The notes: a model not told the origin generated them from the letters alone. A stretch of DNA of 64,000 bases from Curvibacter sp. GWA2_63_95 (GCA_001795455.1 MGPB01000030.1:158896-222895), one strand, 5' to 3'. Shown: positions 18,173 to 27,280, counted from the stretch's first letter. Numbers and translations are program-made.

Positions 18173-19705
18173 ATGAAAGTACGCGCACAAATCGGCATGG
18201 TGCTGAACCTGGACAAATGCATCGGGTGCCACACCTGCTCGGTCACCTGCAAAAACGTCTGGACCAGCCGCCCCGGGGTGGAATACGCCTGGTTCAACAA
18301 CGTGGAAACCAAGCCCGGCATCGGCTACCCCAAAGACTGGGAAAACCAGGACCGCTGGAATGGTGGCTGGGTCCGCAAGGCCGATGGCTCCATCGAGCCT
18401 CGCCAAGGCGGCAAGTGGAAGTTGCTCATGCGCATCTTCGCCAACCCCAACATGCCGCAGATTGACGACTACTACGAACCCTTCACCTTCGACTACGACC
18501 ATCTGCAGACGGCCAAGGAGACCAAGGCGGCCCCCACCGCGCGGCCGCGCTCGCTGATCACCGGCAAGCGCATGGAAAAAATCGAGTGGGGCCCCAATTG
18601 GGAAGAAATCCTGGGTGGCGAGTTCAGCAAACGCAGCAAGGACGCCAACCTGGCCAACTTCGACCAGATCCAGAAGGACATGGTGGGCCAGTTTGAGAAC
18701 ACCTTCATGATGTACTTGCCCCGCCTGTGTGAGCATTGCCTCAACCCGGCGTGTGTGGCCAGTTGCCCCAGTGGTTCCATTTACAAGCGCGAGGACGACG
18801 GCATTGTGCTGATCGACCAGGACAAGTGCCGCGGTTGGCGCATGTGTGTGTCCGGTTGTCCCTACAAGAAGATTTACTACAACTGGCAGACCGGCAAGGC
18901 CGAGAAGTGCATCTTCTGCTACCCCCGCATCGAGGCTGGCCAGCCCACCGTGTGCTCCGAGACCTGTGTGGGCCGCATCCGTTACCTGGGTGTGGTGTTG
19001 TACGACGCCGACCGCATTGCAGAGGCTGCCAGTGTGGAAAACGAAAAGGACCTGTACCAGGCCCAACTCGACATCTTTCTGGACCCTCGCGACCCCGAGG
19101 TGATTGCACAGGCGCGCAAGGATGGTATTCCCGAGGCGTGGCTGGAAGGCGCACGCAAGAGCCCGGTTTACAAGATGGCCGTGGAGTGGAAGGTGGCGCT
19201 GCCCCTGCACCCCGAGTACCGCACGCTGCCCATGGTGTGGTATGTGCCGCCACTCTCGCCCATCACGTCCGCCGCCAACGCGGGCCACATCGGCCCCAAC
19301 GGCGAGTTGCCCGACATTGCCCAGATGCGCATTCCTGTGCAGTACCTGGCCAACCTGCTGACTGCGGGCGATTGTGGTCCGGTGGTGCGGGCGCTGGAGC
19401 GCATGCTGGCCATGCGCGCCTACCAGCGCAGCAAGCATGTGGACCAGATCGAAAACCTGGCCGTGCTGCAACAGACGGGCTTGACGGTGGCTGAGGTGGA
19501 AGAGATGTACCAGATCATGGCGATTGCCAACTACGAAGACCGCTTCGTGATCCCCACCAGCCACCGCGAGTACGCAGAAAACGCGTTTGACCTGCGCGGC
19601 GGTTGCGGCTTCTCGTTTGGCAATGGTTGCTCGGACGGAGCGTCGGAGACCAGCCTGTTCGGTGGTAGCAAGGCGCGCACCATTCCTATCAAGTCAATGC
19701 TTTGA
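18173..19705 (+). CDS. narH: Respiratory nitrate reductase beta subunit NarH
   Basis: Electron-transfer subunit of 510 residues carrying four iron-sulfur centres between NarI and NarG. The four Cys groups are visible: CIGCHTCSVTC, CEHCLNPACVASC, CRGWRMCVSGC and CIFCYPRIEAG with CSETC. The Trp in CRGWRMC replaces a Cys and marks the [3Fe-4S] cluster typical of NarH. The start ATG is preceded by GGAGA. The gene is embedded in the narGHJI order. Confidence 0.97.
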   Translation: MKVRAQIGMVLNLDKCIGCHTCSVTCKNVWTSRPGVEYAWFNNVETKPGIGYPKDWENQDRWNGGWVRKADGSIEPRQGGKWKLLMRIFANPNMPQIDDYYEPFTFDYDHLQTAKETKAAPTARPRSLITGKRMEKIEWGPNWEEILGGEFSKRSKDANLANFDQIQKDMVGQFENTFMMYLPRLCEHCLNPACVASCPSGSIYKREDDGIVLIDQDKCRGWRMCVSGCPYKKIYYNWQTGKAEKCIFCYPRIEAGQPTVCSETCVGRIRYLGVVLYDADRIAEAASVENEKDLYQAQLDIFLDPRDPEVIAQARKDGIPEAWLEGARKSPVYKMAVEWKVALPLHPEYRTLPMVWYVPPLSPITSAANAGHIGPNGELPDIAQMRIPVQYLANLLTAGDCGPVVRALERMLAMRAYQRSKHVDQIENLAVLQQTGLTVAEVEEMYQIMAIANYEDRFVIPTSHREYAENAFDLRGGCGFSFGNGCSDGASETSLFGGSKARTIPIKSML

Positions 19706-19719
19706 TCCAGGAGAACTGC

Positions 19720-20397
19720 ATGAAAGACAACCGTTATTCCCTGCGCGCCCTGGCGCTGCTGCTGGGCTACCCCAATGCGGCCCTGCGCGACCAGTTGCCT
19801 GCCCTGATGGAGGCACTGGACCAGGAGGGCGCTGTGCCCGCCGAGCGCCGTGCCGAGCTGCGCAGTCTGGCCGCCGAGCTGTCCCGCGGTGACCCGCTGG
19901 AGGTGGAGGCCCAGTATGTGGAGACCTTCGACCGGGGCCGCGCGACCTCCTTGCACCTGTTTGAGCATGTGCACGGTGATTCGCGCGACCGGGGCCCCGC
20001 CATGGTGGACCTGGCGCAAACCTACGACAAGGCCGGCCTGCAGCTGTCGCCCGACGAGCTGCCCGATCACCTGTGTGTGGTGCTGGAGTTCGCGTCCACC
20101 CAGCCACCTGCCGTGGCACGGGATTTCCTGGGCGAGATGGCCCACATCCTCCAGTCCATCTTCAGCGCGCTGCTCAAGCGCAACAGCCCTTATGCCGCTG
20201 CGGTAGCCGCCGTGCTGGAGCTGTCTGGCCAGCGCGTGCAGGCCGTGCCCTTTGCGGCGGACGAGCCACTGGACGAAAGCTGGGCCGAGCCCGAAGCGTT
20301 TGATGGCTGCAGTACCAAGGGGCAGGCCCGCCCGGGCGACGCCCAGCCTATCCATATCGTGCGCAAAGCTCCGGCTGCGCAAGGAGTCTCTGTATGA
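19720..20397 (+). CDS. narJ: Nitrate reductase molybdenum cofactor assembly chaperone NarJ
   Basis: Cytoplasmic chaperone of the TorD/DmsD class that holds apo-NarGH and allows cofactor insertion before membrane docking. The 225-residue protein has the family pattern LALLLGYPNAALRDQLP and EAQYVETFDRGRATSLHLFEHVHGDSRDRG. The ATG at 19720 follows CCAGGAG, so an upstream in-frame ATT/ATC-type extension is not used. The end overlaps the narI start by 4 nt. Confidence 0.95.
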   Translation: MKDNRYSLRALALLLGYPNAALRDQLPALMEALDQEGAVPAERRAELRSLAAELSRGDPLEVEAQYVETFDRGRATSLHLFEHVHGDSRDRGPAMVDLAQTYDKAGLQLSPDELPDHLCVVLEFASTQPPAVARDFLGEMAHILQSIFSALLKRNSPYAAAVAAVLELSGQRVQAVPFAADEPLDESWAEPEAFDGCSTKGQARPGDAQPIHIVRKAPAAQGVSV

Positions 20398-21125
20398 ACT
20401 ACCTCGACAACTTCCTCTTCGGCATTTACCCCTACATTTGTTTGAGCGTTTTCCTGCTCGGCAGCCTGCTGCGCTTTGACCGCGACCAGTACACCTGGAA
20501 GAGCGATTCTTCGCAGCTGTTGCGCGCTGGGCAGTTGCGCTGGGGCAGCAACTTGTTCCACGTCGGCGTGCTGTTCCTGTTCTTTGGCCACAGCTTTGGC
20601 ATGCTGACACCGCACTTTCTGTATGAGCCCTTCATCACCGCCGGTGCCAAGCAGCTGGTGGCCATGGTGTCGGGCGGGGCGTTTGGTTTGCTGGGCTTCA
20701 TTGGCGTCAGCCTCTTGCTGCACCGTCGCCTGAGCGATGAGCGTATCCGTGCCAATTCCAAGACCAGTGACATCGTGCTGCTGGTACTGCTGTGGTTGCA
20801 ACTGGCCCTGGGCCTGGCCACCATTCCGCTGTCGGCCCAGCACCTGGACGGCGGCATGATGATGAAGCTGGCCGAGTGGGCCCAGCGCATCATGACCTTG
20901 CGTGCCGGTGCGCCGGAGCTGCTGGCCGAGGCGGGTTGGATCTTCAAGGCACACATGTTCCTGGGCATGTCCATCTTTTTGATCTTCCCGTTCACCCGTC
21001 TGGTGCATGTGTGGAGCGGCTTTGGCACCGTGGCCTACTTGGTGCGCCCTTACCAGTTGGTGCGCAGCCGTCGCATTGGCATGACGCCGCGTGAGCCCAT
21101 GAGCCGCAGCCACACCCACCGCTGA
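20394..21125 (+). CDS. narI: Respiratory nitrate reductase gamma subunit NarI (cytochrome b)
   Basis: Membrane subunit that takes electrons from quinol. The 243-residue protein has five hydrophobic segments. Heme-ligand His candidates lie in LFHVGVLFLFFGHSFG near the N-terminus and in MFLGMSIFLIFPFTRLVHVWSG near the C-terminus. The ATG overlaps the narJ stop (ATGA). It depends on a quinol pool, which links it to the anaerobic ubiquinone genes at 33833-38985. Confidence 0.96.
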   Translation: MNYLDNFLFGIYPYICLSVFLLGSLLRFDRDQYTWKSDSSQLLRAGQLRWGSNLFHVGVLFLFFGHSFGMLTPHFLYEPFITAGAKQLVAMVSGGAFGLLGFIGVSLLLHRRLSDERIRANSKTSDIVLLVLLWLQLALGLATIPLSAQHLDGGMMMKLAEWAQRIMTLRAGAPELLAEAGWIFKAHMFLGMSIFLIFPFTRLVHVWSGFGTVAYLVRPYQLVRSRRIGMTPREPMSRSHTHR

Positions 21126-21137
21126 AAGGACCACTCC

Positions 21138-21989
21138 ATGAACGCCTCCACCTCTCCATCCAGCGGCTGCGGCAGTGGCAGCTGCCAGTGCGCCACGGCT
21201 GCAGCGGCCCTCAGTGCGGCCCCCGTGGCCAGCATCAATGGCATCAGCTTGCACGCGCCGGGTGAGCAGCCCGAACCGCAGGCCCTGCAGGAGCTGGCCT
21301 ACACCGAGCTGCTGCGCCAACAGGCCGTGCAGGCGGGCCTCTTGCCACGCAGCACGGGCTTGGTCACACCAGTGCTCAGCGACGCGGAGCGCACCGTGCT
21401 GGAAGACATGGTGGACGCTGCGGTCAGCAGCCCCCAGCCCACCGACGAAGAGTGCCAGCGCTACTACACGGCCAACAAGGCGCAGTTTGTGGTGGGGCAG
21501 GCGGTGCATGTGCGGCACATCCTGTTTGCCGTCACCCCCGGGGTGAATGTGCATGCCCTCACAGTGCGGGCCGAAAAAGCCCTGATCGAGTTGCTGGGCA
21601 AGGACGTGGCGCCCGACCGGTTTGCCACGCTGGCGGGAGAGTTGTCCAACTGCCCCACCAGCACCCAGGGGGGGGATCTGGGCTGGCTGCAGCCGCATGA
21701 CTGCGCGCCCGAGCTGGCCAATGAGTTGTTCCACCAAACCCAGCAGGGCCTGGGCTTGGGGGTGCACCCGCGGCTCATCCACACGCGCTTTGGTTTTCAC
21801 ATCATCCAGGTGCTGGGCAGCCGAAAGGGCAAGCAGGCGCCGTATGAAGAGGTGCGCGAGCGCATTGCTGCACAGCTCACCCTGCAATCGCGTGCCAAAG
21901 CCCTGCACCAGTACATGAGCTTGCTGGTAGGTCAGGCGCTGGTGGAGGGGGTGGCCCTGGAGCGTGCCGATTCTCCCCTGGTGCAATGA
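21138..21989 (+). CDS. Parvulin-type peptidyl-prolyl isomerase (NifM/PpiC-like)
   Basis: The 283-residue protein has a C-terminal rotamase (parvulin) domain. Its hallmarks are VRHILFAV, a Gly-rich GGDLGWLQP and HTRFGFHIIQV, whose His is typical of the active site. The N-terminus is Cys- and Ser-rich (SGCGSGSCQCATAA) with no signal peptide, so it is predicted to be cytoplasmic. Similar genes follow narI in many betaproteobacteria, where a role in folding the nitrate reductase is inferred. It overlaps the carbonic anhydrase gene by 4 nt. Confidence 0.88.
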   Translation: MNASTSPSSGCGSGSCQCATAAAALSAAPVASINGISLHAPGEQPEPQALQELAYTELLRQQAVQAGLLPRSTGLVTPVLSDAERTVLEDMVDAAVSSPQPTDEECQRYYTANKAQFVVGQAVHVRHILFAVTPGVNVHALTVRAEKALIELLGKDVAPDRFATLAGELSNCPTSTQGGDLGWLQPHDCAPELANELFHQTQQGLGLGVHPRLIHTRFGFHIIQVLGSRKGKQAPYEEVRERIAAQLTLQSRAKALHQYMSLLVGQALVEGVALERADSPLVQ

Positions 21990-22696
21990 ACGTTGCGACG
22001 ACAGCCCCTGACGAACTGCTGTTGCGGCTGCGTCGCTTCCATTCCAACTATTTTCCGCTGCACCAGCAGCGCTTCCAGGACCTGGTGGCGCAGGGGCAGC
22101 ACCCCAAGACCCTGTTCATTGGCTGCTCCGACTCGCGCCTGGTGCCCTACCTGCTGACGGGTGCTGGCCCCGGCGAGCTGTTCATCGTGCGCAACGTCGG
22201 GGCCCTGGTGCCGCCGTACGATGGCTCACACGGCTTGCACGGCACCATGGCGGCGATTGAATATGCGGTGCTGAGTCTGCATGTGGAGCGTGTCATCGTG
22301 TGTGGCCACAGCCACTGCGGCGCCATCCGCGCGGCCTACGAGGGCGTACCCGAAGAAGCCCGGGCGCTACAGGCTTGGCTCAAGCTGGCGCAAGAAGCCC
22401 TGTTGCCGGTACAAAGCAGTCCCGAAGCCCTGTTGCGCACCGAGCAACGCAGCGTGGTGTTGCAGTTGGAGCGCCTGATGGACTACCCCATGGTGCGTCG
22501 TGAAGTGGAGGCCGGCCGCCTCACGCTGCACGGTTGGCACTATGTGATTGAGGAGGGCGAGATCCATGTGTTCGACGCCCAGCAGGCCGGTTTTGTGCCG
22601 GCCTCCATGGCGTCCAACAGCGGCACCGGCCCCTACCAGCCCTATGTGGAATATGACGGGCAGACCTTTACCGTACCCGCGGAGGAGTTGCCATGA
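21986..22696 (+). CDS. Beta-class carbonic anhydrase
   Basis: Interconverts CO2 and bicarbonate. The 236-residue protein has the zinc-site motifs CSDSRLVPYLL and HSHCGAI and the conserved RNVGALVPPY segment. It begins inside the last codons of the parvulin gene and ends by overlapping the DGC gene, so it is translated as part of the nar operon. Control of internal pH or bicarbonate during nitrate respiration is a plausible reason for this placement, but that is inference. Confidence 0.92.
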   Translation: MNVATTAPDELLLRLRRFHSNYFPLHQQRFQDLVAQGQHPKTLFIGCSDSRLVPYLLTGAGPGELFIVRNVGALVPPYDGSHGLHGTMAAIEYAVLSLHVERVIVCGHSHCGAIRAAYEGVPEEARALQAWLKLAQEALLPVQSSPEALLRTEQRSVVLQLERLMDYPMVRREVEAGRLTLHGWHYVIEEGEIHVFDAQQAGFVPASMASNSGTGPYQPYVEYDGQTFTVPAEELP

Positions 22697-23139
22697 GTGA
22701 CCCCGCCAGCCTGCGTGCACAGCAGCAACGCTATGCGCAGTTGCCCTTGGTCTATGCCTGCTCGGGCTGCTCCAGTGCCGCCCAGCTGTCCAACCAGATG
22801 GCTTTGCGACTGGACCATGCGGCGTTGGCCGAGATGTCTTGCATTGCCGGGGTGGGGGCGGGCATCAAGCCGCTGGCGCGCACGGCCCAGTCCGGCCGCG
22901 CCATCCTGGCACTGGACGGTTGCCCGCTGCACTGTGTGCGCCATGCGCTGGCCCAACAGGGCGTGGTGCCCACGGTGCATGTGGACTTGTCAGCGCACGG
23001 CGTGCGCAAGGACCTGCACCGCCTGCCCAGCAACGCCGAGGCCGAAACCGCCTGGTCCACCGTGGTGCTGCCAGCCCTGCATACCCTTGTTCACCGGTGC
23101 CCGCGGGCACCCTCTCTCAGTAAGGATTTCGTTTCGTGA
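22693..23139 (+). CDS. DGC-domain putative zinc-binding protein
   Basis: Small 148-residue protein with the Cys pattern of the DGC family: YACSGCSSAAQLSN near the start, SCIAGVGAG in the middle and LDGCPLHCVRHAL, which contains the Asp-Gly-Cys that names the family. These Cys residues probably bind zinc. The biochemical function of the family is not established. Translation is coupled to both neighbours: its ATG overlaps the carbonic anhydrase stop, and its stop overlaps the ribonucleotide reductase GTG. Confidence 0.85.
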   Translation: MSDPASLRAQQQRYAQLPLVYACSGCSSAAQLSNQMALRLDHAALAEMSCIAGVGAGIKPLARTAQSGRAILALDGCPLHCVRHALAQQGVVPTVHVDLSAHGVRKDLHRLPSNAEAETAWSTVVLPALHTLVHRCPRAPSLSKDFVS

Positions 23140-25598
23140 CTTCTGTTTCTGCCCCTGCCTTGGACACAAGGCCCCAACCCATCAGCCAGGACGTGCTGGC
23201 CGAAAAGTACCTCAAAGTTGGCGAGACCTGCGCCGATGATGTGTACCGCCGTGTGGCGCGTGCCTTGGCGAGTGCCGAGGTGCCTGCGCAGCGCCCCCAT
23301 TACGAGGCCCTGTTTCTGGACAACCTGCGCGCCGGGGCCATTGGTGCGGGCCGCATCATGAGTGCGGCGGGCACCGGCATCCAGGCCACGCTGATCAACT
23401 GCTTCGTTCAACCCGTGGGCGATTGCATCCAGGGCCAGGATGACGCAGGCTACCCCGGCATCTATGAAGCCCTGCGCGAGGCGGCCGAGACCATGCGCCG
23501 CGGCGGTGGCGTGGGCTACGATTTTTCGCGCATCCGCCCGCGCGGCGCGGATGTGAAAGGCACGGCCTCGCTGGCCTCGGGACCGTGCAGCTACATCAAT
23601 GTGTTTGACCAGTCCTGCTCCACTGTGGAGAGTGCGGGCGCGCGGCGTGGCGCGCAAATGGGCGTGCTGCGCATCGACCACCCCGATGTGCAGGAGTTCA
23701 TCACCGCCAAGCGCACGCCCGGGCGCTGGAACAATTTCAATGTCTCGGTCGGGGTGCCCGATGCCTTCATGCAGGCCCTGCAAGCCGATGCCCCGTGGGA
23801 GTTGGTGCACCGCGCCAAGCCGGGAGCCAGTTTGCTGGCCCAGGGCGCCCACCAGCGCAGCGATGGCCTGTGGGTCTACCAAACGCTGGCGGCCCGCACG
23901 CTGTGGAACACGGTGATGCGCTCCACCTACGACTTTGCCGAACCTGGCATTCTGTTTCTGGACCGCATGAACCAGGACAACAACCTGGCCTACTGCGAAA
24001 CCATAGAAGCCACCAACCCTTGTGGCGAGCAGCCGCTGCCCGCCTATGGCTGTTGTGACCTCGGGCCCATCATCCTGCCGCGTTGTGTGCAGCACCCGTT
24101 TGGGGCGGGTGGCACGGCGGCCTTTGACTTTGCGGCGTTTGCCCAGCTGGTGGCGCTGCAGGTGCGTGCGCTGGACAATGTGCTGGATGTGACGGTGTGG
24201 CCCCTGCCCCAGCAGCAGGCCGAGGCGGCTGCCAAGCGCCGCATCGGTGTGGGGTTCACCGGACTGGGGGATGCCTTGTGCATGCTGGGTCTGCGCTACG
24301 ACAGCGCAGAGGGCCGCGCGATGGCCGTGCAAATCGCCACCTGCATGCGCGACAGTGCCTACACGGCTTCGGTGGCATTGGCGCAGGAGAAGGGTGCCTT
24401 TCCCCGGTTCGAGGCCGACGGCTACCTGGCTGAAGGCACTTTCGCCAGCCGCCTGCCAACCAGCCTGCAGGCCGACATCCGGGCGCACGGCATCCGCAAC
24501 AGCCACCTGCTCTCCATTGCCCCCACTGGCACCGTGAGCCTGGCCTTTGCGGACAATGCCTCCAACGGCATCGAGCCCGCGTTCTCCTGGACCTACACGC
24601 GCAAGAAGCGCGAGGCCGATGGCAGCACCAGCGAATACGCGGTGGAAGACCATGCCTGGCGCGTCTACCGCGCGCAGGGCGGGGATATGAACCAGCTGCC
24701 CGAGAGTTTTGTGTCCGCGCTGGAGATGGCGGCGGCCGACCACATTGCCATGATGCAGGCGGTGCAGCCGCTGGTGGACACGGCGATCTCCAAAACCGTG
24801 AACGTGCCGGCCGACTATGCCTACGAGGACTTCAAGGGCCTGTACCTGCAGGCCTGGCAGGCGCGGCTCAAGGGCTTGGCGACCTACCGGCCCAACGCCA
24901 TCCTCGGCTCGGTGCTGCAGGTCACGCCTGCATCCACAGAGAGTAAGTCCGTAAGCGCTCCTGATTTGATAGCTGTTGGCGCAGATCCCATGCGGGCTGT
25001 GATCGAAAAACGCCCCAAAGGTGCGCTGGCGGCCGTGGCCGAGAAAGTGGAGTACTGGACGCAGGAGGGCCACAAGACCCTGTACTTGGTGGTGTCCTTT
25101 CTGCCCCTGCCCACGCCGGTGGGCAAGGGCACGCTGGAGCGCGCCATCGAGTTCTTCATGCCCCTGGGGCAGAGCGGGGAGTCGCAGCAGTGGATCACTT
25201 CCAGCATGCGCATGCTCTCGCTGGCGGCGCGTGGCGGCTTTCTGGAGCGGGCCCTGCGTGACATGCGCAAGGTGGCCTGGGACCGGGGCCCCGTACGCCT
25301 GGGCCACTACACCAAGCAGGACGGTAGCCAGGTGCCTTTGTGGCATGACTCCGAGGTGGCCGCCATTGCCTATGCGCTGCAGCAAATCATTGCGCAGCGC
25401 CAACAGCACGCTGCTGCGCTGCACGCCACCGACGATGCAGACGAGGACGACGATGACGACGGGCTGGGCCTGAGCACCCCGTCCGCCAGCCCGGTCATGG
25501 TGGGCAAGAAGTGTGGTGAGTGCGGTGCCTACGCCGTGATCCGCAAGGACGGTTGCGACTACTGCACCCAGTGCGGCCATGTGGGAACCTGTGGATGA
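23136..25598 (+). CDS. nrdJ: Class II (adenosylcobalamin-dependent) ribonucleotide reductase
   Basis: Makes deoxyribonucleotides with a B12 radical and needs neither oxygen nor an activase, so it suits denitrifying growth. The 820-residue protein has the redox Cys in LINCFVQP, the active-site block NPCGEQPLPAYGCCDLG and the substrate-loop region SIAPTGTVSLAF. A C-terminal TSCPD-like domain follows (from about 635), with a Cys-rich tail CGECGAYAV...CDYCTQCGHVGTC that probably re-reduces the active site. The GTG start overlaps the previous stop. An interspersed element (24956-25004) lies in frame between the core and the TSCPD domain. Confidence 0.92.
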   Translation: MTSVSAPALDTRPQPISQDVLAEKYLKVGETCADDVYRRVARALASAEVPAQRPHYEALFLDNLRAGAIGAGRIMSAAGTGIQATLINCFVQPVGDCIQGQDDAGYPGIYEALREAAETMRRGGGVGYDFSRIRPRGADVKGTASLASGPCSYINVFDQSCSTVESAGARRGAQMGVLRIDHPDVQEFITAKRTPGRWNNFNVSVGVPDAFMQALQADAPWELVHRAKPGASLLAQGAHQRSDGLWVYQTLAARTLWNTVMRSTYDFAEPGILFLDRMNQDNNLAYCETIEATNPCGEQPLPAYGCCDLGPIILPRCVQHPFGAGGTAAFDFAAFAQLVALQVRALDNVLDVTVWPLPQQQAEAAAKRRIGVGFTGLGDALCMLGLRYDSAEGRAMAVQIATCMRDSAYTASVALAQEKGAFPRFEADGYLAEGTFASRLPTSLQADIRAHGIRNSHLLSIAPTGTVSLAFADNASNGIEPAFSWTYTRKKREADGSTSEYAVEDHAWRVYRAQGGDMNQLPESFVSALEMAAADHIAMMQAVQPLVDTAISKTVNVPADYAYEDFKGLYLQAWQARLKGLATYRPNAILGSVLQVTPASTESKSVSAPDLIAVGADPMRAVIEKRPKGALAAVAEKVEYWTQEGHKTLYLVVSFLPLPTPVGKGTLERAIEFFMPLGQSGESQQWITSSMRMLSLAARGGFLERALRDMRKVAWDRGPVRLGHYTKQDGSQVPLWHDSEVAAIAYALQQIIAQRQQHAAALHATDDADEDDDDDGLGLSTPSASPVMVGKKCGECGAYAVIRKDGCDYCTQCGHVGTCG
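24956..25004 (-). repeat. Interspersed 49-bp element, copy 4 (inside nrdJ)
   Basis: In inverted orientation it starts CGCTCCTGATTTGATAGCTG, has the core GGCGCAGATCCCATG and ends CGGGCTGTGATC. It encodes [16 protein letters not shown]. It is more diverged than copy 8 but has the same 49-nt span and the same anchors as the others. Confidence 0.6.
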
Positions 25599-26854
25599 AC
25601 CTCCACACGAATTGGCGCTTGCGCCATTTGCTGCTGGCTCCGCACCGCCTGGGCTTCTTCCTGGCCATGGTGCTGCTGTGGTCCGCCAGCCTGTGGTGGG
25701 CGCTGGTGCAGATGGACCGGGTGACGGGGGCTTTCGGGTTGGCGTATGTGGTGTCGCCCTCGCTGGTGCATGGGGCGGTGATGACCTTTGGCTTCATCCC
25801 TTTGTTCTTCTCGGGCTTTCTGTTCACCGCGGGTCCCAAATGGCTGGGTGTGGCGCCGCCCACGGCTGCGCAACTGCTGCCCCCCTTGCTGCTGCAAGCC
25901 GGGGGCTGGTTGCTGTGGCTGGCTGGCGTGCATGTGCACCCGGTGCTGGGGCTGGGCGGCATGGCGTTGGCGCTTGGCGGGCTGGTCTGGATGAGCGCCA
26001 TGTTTTGGCGCCTGTTGGCGCGCAGCCAGGTGGTGGACACTGTGCATGCGCGGGTGATTGCCCAGGCCTGCGGCGTGGGCTGCGCCAGCCTGGTGGGCCT
26101 GGCCGTCAGCGTGTGGGCCGGCGCCGATGCCGTGGCGCTGGCCTGTGTGCTCACTGGCCTGTGGGGCTTTGTGGTGGCGGTGTACGTGGTCGTGGCCCAC
26201 CGCATGATTCCCTTTTTCACCTCCAGTGCCATGCCGCAGGTGGCCACCTTGCGGCCGTTTTGGGCGCTGGGCTTGATGCTGTCGGTGGTGGTGCTGGAAG
26301 TACTGGCCGCCTGGCTGGACCTGCTGCGGCCTGCGGGCACTGCCTGGGGCACGGTGTGGCTGCTATTGCGGGGCACCCTGGAGCTGGCGGCGGGTGTGGT
26401 GCTGCTGTGGTTGGCCTATGTATGGGGCTTGGTGCAAAGCTTCAAGAACCGCTTGCTGGCCATGCTGCACATTGGCTTTGTGTGGTTGGGTGTGGCGCTG
26501 CTCTTGGCCGGTGCCAGCCAGTGGCTGAGCTGGGTGAGCGGCACACCGGTGTTGCCGCTGGGGGCCCTGCATGCGCTCACCATGGGCTGCCTGGCCTCGC
26601 TCATGTTGGCCATGGTGACCCGCGTGTCGGCGGGGCACAGTGGTCGCGCTTTGGTGGCCGATACGTGGGTATGGTCACTTTTCCTGTTGTTGCAGCTGGC
26701 CACGGCATTGCGTATTCTGGCCGCGGGCGTTGCCATGTGGGGCGCAGCCACGCTGGCAGTGGTGGCAGGTGTGTGGCTTGCGGTCATGGCCCTCTGGGGG
26801 GGCAGGCTGGTGGGCTGGTATGGTCGGCGGCGCGGCGACGGGCGCCCCGGATAG
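25595..26854 (+). CDS. nnrS: NnrS family membrane protein
   Basis: Multi-helix (about 12) inner-membrane protein of 419 residues. NnrS is a heme-copper membrane protein that protects against nitric-oxide stress and is found beside denitrification genes. Family features seen are the N-terminal LLLAPHRLGFFLA, FSGFLFTAGPKWLG and VVAHRMIPFFTSSA. The ATG overlaps the nrdJ stop by 4 nt (ATGA), so it belongs to the same operon. Upstream in-frame codons lie inside nrdJ and are not needed. Confidence 0.92.
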   Translation: MNLHTNWRLRHLLLAPHRLGFFLAMVLLWSASLWWALVQMDRVTGAFGLAYVVSPSLVHGAVMTFGFIPLFFSGFLFTAGPKWLGVAPPTAAQLLPPLLLQAGGWLLWLAGVHVHPVLGLGGMALALGGLVWMSAMFWRLLARSQVVDTVHARVIAQACGVGCASLVGLAVSVWAGADAVALACVLTGLWGFVVAVYVVVAHRMIPFFTSSAMPQVATLRPFWALGLMLSVVVLEVLAAWLDLLRPAGTAWGTVWLLLRGTLELAAGVVLLWLAYVWGLVQSFKNRLLAMLHIGFVWLGVALLLAGASQWLSWVSGTPVLPLGALHALTMGCLASLMLAMVTRVSAGHSGRALVADTWVWSLFLLLQLATALRILAAGVAMWGAATLAVVAGVWLAVMALWGGRLVGWYGRRRGDGRPG

Positions 26855-26878
26855 GTAAAAAAACCAAGGACCTCGGTG

Positions 26879-27280
26879 ATGATTTCCAATTTTGATGAAT
26901 TGCTGCAGGCAGCACGTTCCCAACCCACGGCGCAGCGCCTGCTGCTGGTGTTTGCGGGGGCCGAGTTGCCCGAAGACGCTGACGAAGCGCAGCGCGCCCG
27001 GTACCAGTCGGGGCAGGGGGGCGCACTGGTGCCCCTGATGTGTGTGGACAAGGCGGTTGAGGAGGTGGTCTCTTTCGCGGCACTTGCGCAGGAAGCCACG
27101 CAGTTTGGCCCGCCCTGGGCGATGGTGTTTGCCGCAGCCTTGTCGGGCCAAGGTCAGCAGGCACCAAGTGCGGAGGACGCCGCGCCCTTGCTGCAGCGCA
27201 TGGTGGAGGCCATCCAGCGTGGGGAGATTGCGGCCTACATTCCGTTCAACCCGCAGGGTGAGGCGGTGCAGCTTGGCTGA
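26879..27280 (+). CDS. Small conserved protein of the nar/RNR neighbourhood, function unknown
   Basis: 133 residues, acidic and soluble, starting MISNFDELLQAARSQ and containing the block GQGGALVPLMCVDK. From memory, close relatives occur next to nrdJ in betaproteobacterial nitrate clusters and are often labelled ribonucleotide reductase subunit alpha. I see no reductase motif here, so that label looks like a transfer from the neighbouring gene. The ATG at 26879 has AAGGA eight bases upstream. Its stop lies just after the preferred start of the hemerythrin gene. Confidence 0.75.
   Translation: MISNFDELLQAARSQPTAQRLLLVFAGAELPEDADEAQRARYQSGQGGALVPLMCVDKAVEEVVSFAALAQEATQFGPPWAMVFAAALSGQGQQAPSAEDAAPLLQRMVEAIQRGEIAAYIPFNPQGEAVQLG

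Noticed and set aside
14321..19564. A 1747-codon open frame antisense to narG and narH
   Set aside because: It is the mirror of two highly conserved genes in GC-rich DNA. Its translation is His/Gly/Val-rich with no domain, and it crosses the narG-narH junction.
26888..26905. Possible tenth element copy near the start of the small nar-cluster gene
   Set aside because: It shares only a short GCTGCAGGCAGC-like string and lacks the 49-bp layout with (A/T)GCCC and TAGC anchors.
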